A stretch of DNA of 33,764 bases from contig JAGORP010000012.1 of assembly GCA_018062725.1 (NCBI GenBank), positions 1 through 33,764 of the forward strand, in the 5' to 3' direction. Under the pieces are notes generated by a model that saw only the letters and a program-made list of their open reading frames with translations, did not search any database and was not told the DNA's origin. The stretch comes from Flavobacterium sp. Lineage in GTDB: Bacteria > Bacteroidota > Bacteroidia > Flavobacteriales > Flavobacteriaceae. Numbering within the stretch: position 1 is the first letter of the stretch; every line of letters starts with the position of its first letter. Position numbers and translations under genes: made by a program. Of this stretch, positions 16,960-24,343 are shown piece by piece.

Positions 16960-17010
16960 ATCGAAGACAAATACTACAATCCAGTCTTTTTCGTTTTTAG
17001 TTTATAAAAA

Positions 17011-17029
17011 TGTCGAAAACATTTCGACA
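17011..17029. promoter_or_regulatory. Perfect 19-bp palindrome, operator-like
   Basis: TGTCGAAA-ACA-TTTCGACA has 8-bp perfect arms around three bases. Its centre (17020) is about 61 bases upstream of the start site predicted from the promoter at 17047-17075. No T run follows, so it is unlikely to be a terminator for nadK. Confidence 0.6.
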
Positions 17030-17046
17030 GAATATCACAATTCACT

Positions 17047-17075
17047 TTGTTTAGTGTCCATAATTAGTATATTTG
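17047..17075 (+). promoter_or_regulatory. Promoter of the DUF6089-uppS-bamA unit
   Basis: TTG (17047-17049), an 18-base spacer and TATATTTG (17068-17075) match the Bacteroidota consensus. The start site should lie around 17080-17082, ten bases before the ATG at 17091. Confidence 0.8.
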
Positions 17076-17090
17076 CAAGCTATTATAAAA

Positions 17091-17774
17091 ATGAAGAAGT
17101 TTTTTTACATAATTATATCCTTTTTGGCTGTTCATCAAGCACATGCGCAATTGCACGAAGTAGGTGTATTTGCGGGAGGTGCTAATTTCATTGGTGACAT
17201 TGGAAAAACCAATTATATTGCTCCGAACGAACCTGCTTTTGGGATTATTTACAAATGGAATCGAAGTAAAAGGCATTCGTGGCGTTTTTCGGCGATCACT
17301 GGAAAAATAACGGGTAACGATTTAGAATCTAAAATTCCGGGACGAGTAGATCGTGGGTATAAATTTGAAAATACCGTGACTGAACTTTCTGCCGGATTAG
17401 AATTTAATTTTTTCGATTTCGATTTACACGAACAACCTTTTTTCGCAACGCCTTATGTTCATACTGGTTTGAGTTATTTCAAATATGACAACATTTATTT
17501 CATAGGAGATTTACAACGATTAGAAAAAGATTCATGGGCTATGGCTATCCCAATGACTGTTGGTGTAAAAATGAAAATCTCAAATCAATTGATTTTAGGA
17601 ATAGAAACTGGTGCCAGATACACCTTTGTTGATGACTTGGATGGAAGTTTTCCTAAAAGCAACACGTTAGACAATCTTAAATTCGGAAATACAAACAGTA
17701 AAGATTGGTACGTTTTTACAGGCGCTACTTTAACTTACACGTTTGGTAAAAATCCTTGCTTTTGTTCAGAATAA
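17091..17774 (+). CDS. DUF6089-type outer-membrane beta-barrel protein
   Basis: The 227-residue product has a signal peptide (residues 1 to about 18, FLAVHQAHAQ). Alternating amphipathic strands follow, suited to a small outer-membrane barrel. Features typical of the DUF6089 group are GVFAGGANFIGDIG near the mature N-terminus and the SKDWYVFTGATLTYTFG ending. Its function is unknown. I use the ATG at 17091, because an in-frame TTG at 17073 lies inside the -7 element. The stop is one base before the uppS ATG, and the gene leads a run of envelope-assembly genes. A role in outer-membrane or wall assembly is inferred from position only. Confidence 0.85.
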   Translation: MKKFFYIIISFLAVHQAHAQLHEVGVFAGGANFIGDIGKTNYIAPNEPAFGIIYKWNRSKRHSWRFSAITGKITGNDLESKIPGRVDRGYKFENTVTELSAGLEFNFFDFDLHEQPFFATPYVHTGLSYFKYDNIYFIGDLQRLEKDSWAMAIPMTVGVKMKISNQLILGIETGARYTFVDDLDGSFPKSNTLDNLKFGNTNSKDWYVFTGATLTYTFGKNPCFCSE

Positions 17775-17775
17775 A

Positions 17776-18516
17776 ATGAGTTTATTAAATAGTATACATA
17801 CCGACAATTTACCCAAACATCTTGCAATTATCATGGATGGCAATGGTCGTTGGGCAAAGCAAAAAGGAATGTTACGCGCCTTTGGTCACGAAAACGGAAC
17901 CAAGTCGGTAAAAACAACTGTAGAAATTTGTGCAAAATTAGGAATTGAAAACCTAACATTATATGCCTTCTCGACTGAAAACTGGAACCGACCAAAACTA
18001 GAAGTCGATACCTTGATGAAATTACTCATCAATTCCTTGAAAAAAGAGCTGGAAACTTTAGTTAAAAATAACATAAAGCTAAACAGTATTGGCAATATAG
18101 AAAACCTTCCCAAATCGGTTCAAAAAGAGCTCTTGGAAGTAATCGAAAAAACCAAAGATAACAACAGAATGACCCTTACACTAGCGCTTAGTTATGGCTC
18201 TAGGGAAGAAATCTTAAATGCTGTTAAAAAAATAGCAGATAAAGTTAAAAATAACATAATATCAACAAACAGTATTGACGAATCGATATTTAATAATCAT
18301 CTTTACACACAGGATTTACCCGATGTTGATTTAGTAATACGAACAAGTGGCGAACACCGAATTAGTAATTTTTTGTTATGGCAAATTGCCTATGCAGAAT
18401 TTTATTTTACCGATGTTTTATGGCCAGATTTTAGTGAAGAAAATTTATATGAAGCCATTATTAGCTATCAAAAAAGAGAACGTAGATTTGGAAAAACAAG
18501 TGAACAAATTAAATAA
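17776..18516 (+). CDS. uppS: Isoprenyl transferase (undecaprenyl diphosphate synthase)
   Basis: UppS extends farnesyl diphosphate with isopentenyl units to the C55 lipid carrier for peptidoglycan and O-antigen sugars. The 246-residue protein shows every family block. IMDGNGRWAKQKG (19-31) holds the catalytic Asp21. GHENGTKSVK, TLYAFSTENWNRP and the C-terminal DLVIRTSGEHRISNFLLWQ with AEFYFTDVLWPDF complete the set. The ATG at 17776 follows the DUF6089 stop by one base; an upstream in-frame start would overlap that gene without adding conserved sequence. Its 3' end overlaps the probable bamA start. Confidence 0.96.
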   Translation: MSLLNSIHTDNLPKHLAIIMDGNGRWAKQKGMLRAFGHENGTKSVKTTVEICAKLGIENLTLYAFSTENWNRPKLEVDTLMKLLINSLKKELETLVKNNIKLNSIGNIENLPKSVQKELLEVIEKTKDNNRMTLTLALSYGSREEILNAVKKIADKVKNNIISTNSIDESIFNNHLYTQDLPDVDLVIRTSGEHRISNFLLWQIAYAEFYFTDVLWPDFSEENLYEAIISYQKRERRFGKTSEQIK

Positions 18517-21220
18517 TTTTTTTAATTTCAATAACAGCATAAAAACCGTGCTGTTCTTTTTATTTTTAAGCACCACAACTCAAGTAATTGCCCAAGACAG
18601 ACTTACGTTTGATCAAGGAAAAGTGTATATCCTTAAAAAAGTTACCGTTACTGGAAAAGTTTCTTACAATGAAGAAACGGTAGTCACTTTTGCCGGACTA
18701 GAAAAAGGGCAATCGATTACAGTTCCTGGCGAGGAAATTACCAACTCCATCAAAAAACTTTGGAAACTTGGTATGTATGATAATGTCAATTATTATGTCG
18801 ACAAAATCGAAGGAGACAGTATCTCCCTAGAATTAAACCTTAACGAACTTCCTAAACTTAAAGAAGTAAAATTTGTGGGCGTTAAAAAAGGTGCCGTCGA
18901 ATCATTAATTAAAGACAACGGGTTAACGGAAGAGAAAATCGTGACCGAAAACCTAATCACCACCACCAAAAATTATATCGAAAATAAATACAAAAAAGAA
19001 GGCTACTACAATACTAAAGTAAATATTGCTACTGAAGAAGACAAAGAAACCAATAACCATGTAAACATGGTGGTTAATATTGACAAGGGCAAGAAAATTA
19101 AAGTCAAAAGAATTAACATTGAAGGGAATTCGGAACTTACAGATAGTAAAGTAAAAAATTCCATGAAGGAAACACGCGAATTTAGCATCAAAAACTTCGT
19201 GTTGTTAAAATCAAGAAAATTCAAAAAAGACAAATACAAAGAAGATCTTAATAAAATTGTTGAAAAATACAAAGAAAACGGATATAGAGACGCTCGTGTA
19301 CTTTCCGATTCTGTTATTTTTGATGCAAAACGAAACAATATAACGGTTAATTTAAAAATTGAAGAAGGTCAAAAATACTATTTTGGAGACATTAATTTCC
19401 TTGGAAACACTGTATATGGGGACCAATTATTATCTCGTTATTTAGGCATCAAAAAAGGAGATGTTTACAATGGTGTTTTGCTAGACAAACGTATTGCTGA
19501 CAAATCTAAACCAGACGGAGAAGACCTAACAAATCTTTACCAAAACAATGGTTATTTATTTTCAAATATCAATCCAGTTGAAGTAAAAACCGACAACAAT
19601 GCAATCGATTTAGACATTAGAATTGTAGAAGGTCCGTTAGCGTATTTTAATAAAATTTCAGTAGTTGGAAACGACAAAACAAATGACAAAGTAATTTACC
19701 GTGAACTCCGAACAAAACCAGGAGATGTATACAGTAAAGAAAACTTAGTAAGAACCATTCGTGAAATTGGTCAATTAGGATTTTTTGATGCAGAAGCCAT
19801 AAAACCAGACTTCGAAAATGTAGATCCTGCAGCAGGAACCGTAGACATTAAATATAATGTAGTAGAAAAAGGAGCCAGCCAAATTGAACTTCAAGGAGGA
19901 TACGGCGGCGGCGGATTCATCGGAACCTTAGGTTTGTCTTTTAACAATTTCGCCATGAGTAATCTTTTCAAAAAGAATGCTTACAAACCACTTCCAATGG
20001 GTGATGGTCAAAAATTAGCGTTACGTTTACAAGCCAGTACTTACTTCCAAACCTACAGTTTCTCTTTCACAGAGCCTTGGTTTGGCGGGAAAAAACCCGT
20101 ACAATTATTTAGTTCGTTATCGTATAGTAAACAATTTGCAGCCAATAATTCAGGACAAGTAGACAGAACCAAAAGTTTTAATATTTTTTCTGCTTCTGTA
20201 GGAACTGCCAAACGATTAAAAGTGCCAGATGATTATTTCACACTTTCACATGCCGTGAGTTTCCAATATTACGATTTAAATAACTACAATGTAGGCTTGT
20301 TTACTTTCGGAAATGGTGCCTCTCGAAATTTAGCTTACACAATAGGACTTTCTAGAAACAACAAAGGCGTTAACCCTATTTTCCCAACCTATGGTTCAGA
20401 ATTTAGTGTAACGGCAAAATTCACCCCTCCTTATTCTTTATTCAACAAAATTGATTATGCTAATTTAGCCAATCAAGAAGAATATAAAATGAAATTCGAT
20501 GGTACTCAAACAGCAGTTATTGTTGATGGTGATTATCCTGTAATTGGAGATTATATTGCCGAAACTTCGCCTGGAAGTAATGTATATAGGTTTGCCAGTA
20601 AAACCGACCACACCCTAGCATCTGTAAATCAAGGAAAACTAGATCAGAAGAAATTCAACTGGTTAGAATACTACAAAGTTAAATTCAAAGCTGAATGGTT
20701 TTCCAAAATCTATGAAAAACTTACCCTTCGGACTTTAGGAGAATTTGGATTCATGGGCGCTTACAATAGCGGCAGAGGCTTAGTTCCATTTGAACGTTTT
20801 TGGTTAGGTGGTGATGGAATGGCGAATTTTTCAATGGACGGTCGTGAAACGATTCAGTTACGTGGTTATCCAAACAACTCTTTAACTCCAGTCATTACTG
20901 ACACTAAATCGAGCCGTTACGGACAACAAATTGGTGGTACCGTTTATAATAAATTCTCATTAGAATTGCGTTACCCAATCACCTTAAAACAAGCAGCCAC
21001 TATTTATGGTTTAGGTTTTGTGGAAGGTGGTACTTCGTATGAAGGCTTTAAATCTTACAATCCATTCAATTTACAACGATCTGCCGGAGTTGGTCTACGT
21101 GTATTCATGCCTGCCTTTGGTTTATTAGGAATCGATTTTGCGCATGGCTTTGACCCAATCCCAGGAACAGCACAAAAAAGCGGTTGGCAACCACATTTTA
21201 TTATAGGTCAACAATTTTAA
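18500..21220 (+). CDS. bamA: Outer-membrane protein assembly factor BamA
   Basis: BamA inserts beta-barrel proteins into the outer membrane. About 31 residues of signal peptide (FFLFLSTTTQVIAQ) lead into roughly five POTRA repeats (to about residue 460), then a C-terminal 16-strand barrel. The barrel starts after QLQGG-type sequence at IELQGGYGGGGF and ends in phenylalanine (IIGQQF), the usual barrel-assembly signal. The start is uncertain because no ATG precedes the signal peptide closely. I prefer the GTG at 18500 (MNKLNNFF...), which overlaps uppS by 17 bases. A TTG at 18488 is possible, and an ATG at 18449 lies deeper in uppS. Translational coupling to uppS is likely. Confidence 0.95.
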   Translation: MNKLNNFFNFNNSIKTVLFFLFLSTTTQVIAQDRLTFDQGKVYILKKVTVTGKVSYNEETVVTFAGLEKGQSITVPGEEITNSIKKLWKLGMYDNVNYYVDKIEGDSISLELNLNELPKLKEVKFVGVKKGAVESLIKDNGLTEEKIVTENLITTTKNYIENKYKKEGYYNTKVNIATEEDKETNNHVNMVVNIDKGKKIKVKRINIEGNSELTDSKVKNSMKETREFSIKNFVLLKSRKFKKDKYKEDLNKIVEKYKENGYRDARVLSDSVIFDAKRNNITVNLKIEEGQKYYFGDINFLGNTVYGDQLLSRYLGIKKGDVYNGVLLDKRIADKSKPDGEDLTNLYQNNGYLFSNINPVEVKTDNNAIDLDIRIVEGPLAYFNKISVVGNDKTNDKVIYRELRTKPGDVYSKENLVRTIREIGQLGFFDAEAIKPDFENVDPAAGTVDIKYNVVEKGASQIELQGGYGGGGFIGTLGLSFNNFAMSNLFKKNAYKPLPMGDGQKLALRLQASTYFQTYSFSFTEPWFGGKKPVQLFSSLSYSKQFAANNSGQVDRTKSFNIFSASVGTAKRLKVPDDYFTLSHAVSFQYYDLNNYNVGLFTFGNGASRNLAYTIGLSRNNKGVNPIFPTYGSEFSVTAKFTPPYSLFNKIDYANLANQEEYKMKFDGTQTAVIVDGDYPVIGDYIAETSPGSNVYRFASKTDHTLASVNQGKLDQKKFNWLEYYKVKFKAEWFSKIYEKLTLRTLGEFGFMGAYNSGRGLVPFERFWLGGDGMANFSMDGRETIQLRGYPNNSLTPVITDTKSSRYGQQIGGTVYNKFSLELRYPITLKQAATIYGLGFVEGGTSYEGFKSYNPFNLQRSAGVGLRVFMPAFGLLGIDFAHGFDPIPGTAQKSGWQPHFIIGQQF

Positions 21221-21221
21221 T

Positions 21222-21229
21222 TATATTTG
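21222..21229 (+). promoter_or_regulatory. -7-like element before the first ompH gene
   Basis: TATATTTG fits the -7 consensus and lies 33 bases before the ATG at 21263, directly after the bamA stop. No TTG is present at the right distance, so an internal promoter is possible but weakly supported. Confidence 0.35.
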
Positions 21230-21262
21230 ACGTTATATATTCTTATAACCAAATTTAAGCTT

Positions 21263-22282
21263 ATGAAAAAGAGTTATTTATCAATACTGTTTCTACTATC
21301 TTTCGCATTGTCAAACGCACAATCGAAAGTAGGTGTTAGAATAGGATACATTGACATGGAATATATCCTTGAAAATGTTCCTGACTACAAAGAAGCATCA
21401 ACACAACTTGATACTAAAGCTCAAAAATGGAAACAGGATATTGAGTCTAAAAAAAATGACATTACCAAATTAAAAGAAAACTTAAAATCTGAAAAAGCGT
21501 TATTAACCAAAGAATTAATAGAAGAACGCGAAGAAGAAATTAAATTCTTAGAAGCCGATTTGATTGACTACCAACAAAAAAGGTTTGGCCCTCGAGGCGA
21601 TTTGGCCATTCAAAAAGAAGCTATAGTAAAACCAGTACAAGACCAAGTTTTTACAGCTGTACAAGATATCGCAGAAGCAAAAGCGTATGATTTTATTTTC
21701 GACAAATCTTCAGCTATGACCATGCTCTTTTCAGCGAAAAAATTTGACATTAGTAATCAAGTCATTCGAACCATTACTAGAGCCGAAAAAAGAGAAGAAA
21801 TGTCTAAAAAGCAACAAAAAGCTCTTGAAGAAAAGCAAGAAACACAAGATGTAGTTGCAGATAATCCAGCGCTAGCAGAAAGACAGCGTTTGCTTAATGA
21901 GAAAAAAGCGGCTGTAAAAAAAGCACAAGAAGCGAGAATACAAGCTGCCGAACAAAAGAAAAAAGACTACGAAGAAAGAAGAAAAAAACTACTAGAAGAA
22001 CAAAAGGCTAAAAAAAATGGCACGACAATTGATTCTACTCCTTCAGAAACACCAGTAGTTGACAAACAAGTTGAAAATTTCAATAAAATCGAAGATAAAA
22101 AAATTGCACAAGACTCTGTAAGAGCTTCCAAAGAAGCACAAAGAAAAGCCGCGATTGAGAAAAATAAAAAAACGCTCGAAGAAAGAAGAAAAGCGTTAGA
22201 AGATAAAAAGAAAAAAATTCTAGCCGAACGAGAAGCCGCCCGAAAAGCTCAAGAAGAAAAATTAAAAGAAAATAAGAATTAA
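21263..22282 (+). CDS. OmpH/Skp-family periplasmic chaperone, long Lys/Glu-rich form
   Basis: Skp-like chaperones bind unfolded outer-membrane proteins and carry them to BamA. A signal peptide (residues 1 to about 19, FALSNAQ) precedes the OmpH core with GYIDMEYILENVPDYKEA. Long helical arms follow (to about residue 175). Beyond the normal Skp length, about 160 extra residues form a very charged coiled coil with repeated KKKxLEE and ERRKxLEDKKKK patterns. The family is usually about 160-200 residues, so the 339-residue form is extended. I use the ATG at 21263; an earlier in-frame non-ATG start would spoil the signal peptide. It lies 42 bases after bamA and 25 bases before a second family member. 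Confidence 0.9.
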   Translation: MKKSYLSILFLLSFALSNAQSKVGVRIGYIDMEYILENVPDYKEASTQLDTKAQKWKQDIESKKNDITKLKENLKSEKALLTKELIEEREEEIKFLEADLIDYQQKRFGPRGDLAIQKEAIVKPVQDQVFTAVQDIAEAKAYDFIFDKSSAMTMLFSAKKFDISNQVIRTITRAEKREEMSKKQQKALEEKQETQDVVADNPALAERQRLLNEKKAAVKKAQEARIQAAEQKKKDYEERRKKLLEEQKAKKNGTTIDSTPSETPVVDKQVENFNKIEDKKIAQDSVRASKEAQRKAAIEKNKKTLEERRKALEDKKKKILAEREAARKAQEEKLKENKN

Positions 22283-22307
22283 AATTAATACACTAATAAA
22301 TACTAAA

Positions 22308-22808
22308 ATGATGAAACAGGTTAAAACTTTACTTATTGCAGCAATAATGATGTTAGGAGCAAATGCAATGAATGCTCAATCGAAAACAGCTCACATAGAT
22401 GTACAAGAATTGTTATCTAAGATGCCAGAAATGACTACTGCAAAAGCACAATTGGAAACGTTAAGTAAAACTTTTGATGGTGAGTATTCTAAAATGGTTA
22501 CAGAATACCAAACAAAAATGAAAAAATACGAAGGTGAAGCTGCTACTGCTGGTGACGCTGAAAACGAAAAACGTGCCAAAGAAATGCAAGATATGGGGCA
22601 ACGTATTCAACAATACAGAGACACGGCTCAAAAACAATTACAAGACAAAGAAACGGAAATTGTAAAACCTATCATGGATAAAGCTAAAGCTGCTATTGTA
22701 AAAACAGCTAAAGCAAAAGGATATCAATATGTAATGGATGCTTCTTCTTTAATTGTTGCTGATGGTCCAAACTTATATGAAGACGTGAAAAAAGAATTAA
22801 AATTCTAA
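22308..22808 (+). CDS. OmpH/Skp-family periplasmic chaperone, standard form
   Basis: The 166-residue product has a signal peptide (about 1-25, MMLGANAMNAQ) and the OmpH core AHIDVQELLSKMPEMTTAKAQLETL. A helical arm region and the closing EIVKPIMDKAKAAIVKTAKAKGYQYVMDAS block follow, typical of Bacteroidota Skp proteins. Two ATGs in tandem (22308 and 22311) could start it. It is the last gene of the DUF6089-uppS-bamA-ompH-ompH run and ends at a strong terminator. The adjacent long paralogue shows it arose by duplication in the lineage. Confidence 0.93.
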   Translation: MMKQVKTLLIAAIMMLGANAMNAQSKTAHIDVQELLSKMPEMTTAKAQLETLSKTFDGEYSKMVTEYQTKMKKYEGEAATAGDAENEKRAKEMQDMGQRIQQYRDTAQKQLQDKETEIVKPIMDKAKAAIVKTAKAKGYQYVMDASSLIVADGPNLYEDVKKELKF

Positions 22809-22827
22809 TTTTTACAGCCTAAAAAAT

Positions 22828-22862
22828 AAAAACTGCACTATCATTTAGTGCAGTTTTTTTTT
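22828..22862 (+). terminator. Terminator of the bamA-ompH unit
   Basis: AACTGCACTA (22831-22840) pairs perfectly with TAGTGCAGTT (22846-22855) around the loop TCATT. A T run continues to 22862. Confidence 0.92.
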
Positions 22863-22869
22863 ACATTTG
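22862..22869 (+). promoter_or_regulatory. murI: -7-like element directly before murI
   Basis: TACATTTG fits the -7 consensus and ends four bases before the murI ATG, overlapping the end of the previous terminator T run. No TTG lies at the proper distance, since the region upstream is the terminator stem. Use would give an essentially leaderless transcript. Confidence 0.35.
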
Positions 22870-22873
22870 TTTT

Positions 22874-23653
22874 ATGAGCAACAACAATCCTATAGGTTTA
22901 TTTGATTCTGGAATTGGAGGAACTTCCATCTGGAAAGAAATCCATCAACTCCTTCCTCACGAAAATACAATCTATCTCGCCGACAGCAAAAATGCTCCCT
23001 ATGGAAAAAAATCAAAGGAAGAAATCATACAACTTTGTTTCAAAAATGTCGATTTCCTCTTGGCTCAAAACTGCAAAATAATTGTTGTCGCCTGCAATAC
23101 CGCTACCACCAATGCCATTAAAGAAATGCGCGCCAAATATGACGTCCCATTCATAGGCATTGAACCTGCCATAAAACCCGCCGCCAATCAATCGGAAACG
23201 CAAACTATAGGAATACTGGCCACCAAAGGCACCTTAAATAGTGAATTATTTAACCGACAAGTAGAAAATTTCTCCAACGTCAAAATACTCGAACAAGTAG
23301 GATACGGTTTGGTCGAATTAATTGAAGATGGAAAAATAGACTCCGAAGACATGCGCAATTTGCTCAAACTCTACCTGCGTCCTATGGTTGCCGCCAATAT
23401 GGACTACCTTGTATTGGGTTGTAGCCATTACCCATACCTGATTCCTGAAATCAAAAAGATTATCCCGCCACACGTCAAAATCATAGATTCTGGAGAGGCA
23501 GTCGCCAAGCAAACCAAAGCCGTTTTAGAAAATTTAACGCTCTTAAACACCTCTAAAACAAAGGGAGAAACACTGTTTTATACCAATAGCGATGCCGAAG
23601 TCTTAAAAACCATTTTAGGCTTTAATAACAATGTTTTCGAAAAAGAATTTTAG
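22874..23653 (+). CDS. murI: Glutamate racemase
   Basis: MurI makes D-glutamate for peptidoglycan. The 259-residue protein has the N-terminal FDSGIGG (10-16) and the two catalytic cysteines: Cys74 in VVACNTATTNAI and Cys183 in VLGCSHYPYL. Asp11 and the YGKKSKEE segment are as expected. Length is typical. It is separated from the ompH genes by a terminator and should be transcribed independently. It is convergent with the carbonic-anhydrase-like gene, with the structured repeat at 23686-23777 between them. Codon choice (more GCC/CGC/ATC) looks somewhat different from the neighbours to the left, a visual impression only. Confidence 0.96.
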   Translation: MSNNNPIGLFDSGIGGTSIWKEIHQLLPHENTIYLADSKNAPYGKKSKEEIIQLCFKNVDFLLAQNCKIIVVACNTATTNAIKEMRAKYDVPFIGIEPAIKPAANQSETQTIGILATKGTLNSELFNRQVENFSNVKILEQVGYGLVELIEDGKIDSEDMRNLLKLYLRPMVAANMDYLVLGCSHYPYLIPEIKKIIPPHVKIIDSGEAVAKQTKAVLENLTLLNTSKTKGETLFYTNSDAEVLKTILGFNNNVFEKEF

Positions 23654-23685
23654 GAGCACTACCCTTTAGGTTCCCATAACACTGT

Positions 23686-23777
23686 ACCCGCTTTCGTTGC
23701 AATCTGTTATTGCAAGGAACAAGCAATTAAAATAATTGGCATCCGGACGCAATAACAGGATTTACACTCTATCGGGG
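23686..23777. repeat. Structured intergenic element with nested inverted repeats
   Basis: Outer arms CCCG (23687-23690) and CGGG (23773-23776) can pair. Inside, AATCTGTTATTGC (23701-23713) and GCAATAACAGGATT (23749-23762) are a near-perfect inverted repeat with one extra G. Inside that, CAATTA (23724-23729) and TAATTG (23733-23738) form a small hairpin. The whole can fold into a three-tier stem. It is more GC-rich than the surrounding spacers and has no T run. From memory, similar intergenic blocks ending in ATCGGGGCTA recur in Flavobacterium genomes; this is unverified here. Confidence 0.6.
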
Positions 23778-23790
23778 CTATAATAGAAAT

Positions 23791-24300
23791 CTATTTAAAC
23801 CAACTCGAATACATAACGTAATTATTAGAAATACGCTCAATCTCGCCAGCAAAATCACTCTGATCGATATCTTTCACCTTCTTAGCCGGAATACCCGCGT
23901 AAATCGTTCCCGATTCCACCACGGTGTTTTGTGTCACCACACTCCCGGCAGCAACAATCGCATTGCTTTCAATAACACAGCCATCCATTACAATTGCGCC
24001 CATCCCTATAAGCACATTATCGTTAATGGTACATCCGTGAACAATCGCATTATGTCCAATAGACACATTATTGCCAATAACCGTAGGATGTTTTAAATAC
24101 GTACAATGAATGACAGCACCATCCTGAATGTTGACTTTATTTCCAATTTTTATAAAATGAACATCTCCACGCACAACGGCATTAAACCAAACACTACACT
24201 TTTCACCAAAAGAAACATCACCAACAATAGTAGCATTTTCAGCCACATAACAATCGTTAGGTATTTGTGGCGCTTTTCCGTTTACTTCTTTTATAACCAT
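23791..24300 (-). CDS. Gamma-carbonic-anhydrase-family hexapeptide-repeat protein
   Basis: The 169-residue protein is a left-handed beta-helix built from hexapeptide repeats (IVGDVSFGEKCSVWFNAVVRGD onward). The three metal-ligand histidines of the gamma-CA family are present at H65, H83 and H88 (VIHCT and SIGHNAIVHGC), with the 5-residue spacing of the last pair conserved. Members close to YrdA/PaaY are metal-binding trimers, some with carbonic anhydrase or thioesterase activity, and activity cannot be read from sequence. It is cytoplasmic, with no signal peptide. It lies 43 bases downstream of the PorP/SprF gene on the same strand, but a terminator separates them. Confidence 0.9.
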   Translation of the reverse strand: MVIKEVNGKAPQIPNDCYVAENATIVGDVSFGEKCSVWFNAVVRGDVHFIKIGNKVNIQDGAVIHCTYLKHPTVIGNNVSIGHNAIVHGCTINDNVLIGMGAIVMDGCVIESNAIVAAGSVVTQNTVVESGTIYAGIPAKKVKDIDQSDFAGEIERISNNYVMYSSWFK

Positions 24301-24309
24301 AGTTTATTT

Positions 24310-24336
24310 CAAAAAAAATCCCGAAAAAATCGGGAT
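24310..24336 (-). terminator. Terminator of the PorP/SprF gene
   Basis: On the minus strand ATCCCGA and TCGGGAT (complements of 24330-24336 and 24318-24324) pair around TTTTT and are followed by eight T (complement of 24311-24318). It lies just past the stop of the PorP/SprF gene. Confidence 0.88.
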
Positions 24337-24343
24337 GTTTATA

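Noticed and set aside
17073..17090. Upstream TTG start for the DUF6089 protein
   Set aside because: The TTG lies within the -7 promoter element; the ATG at 17091 begins a proper signal peptide.
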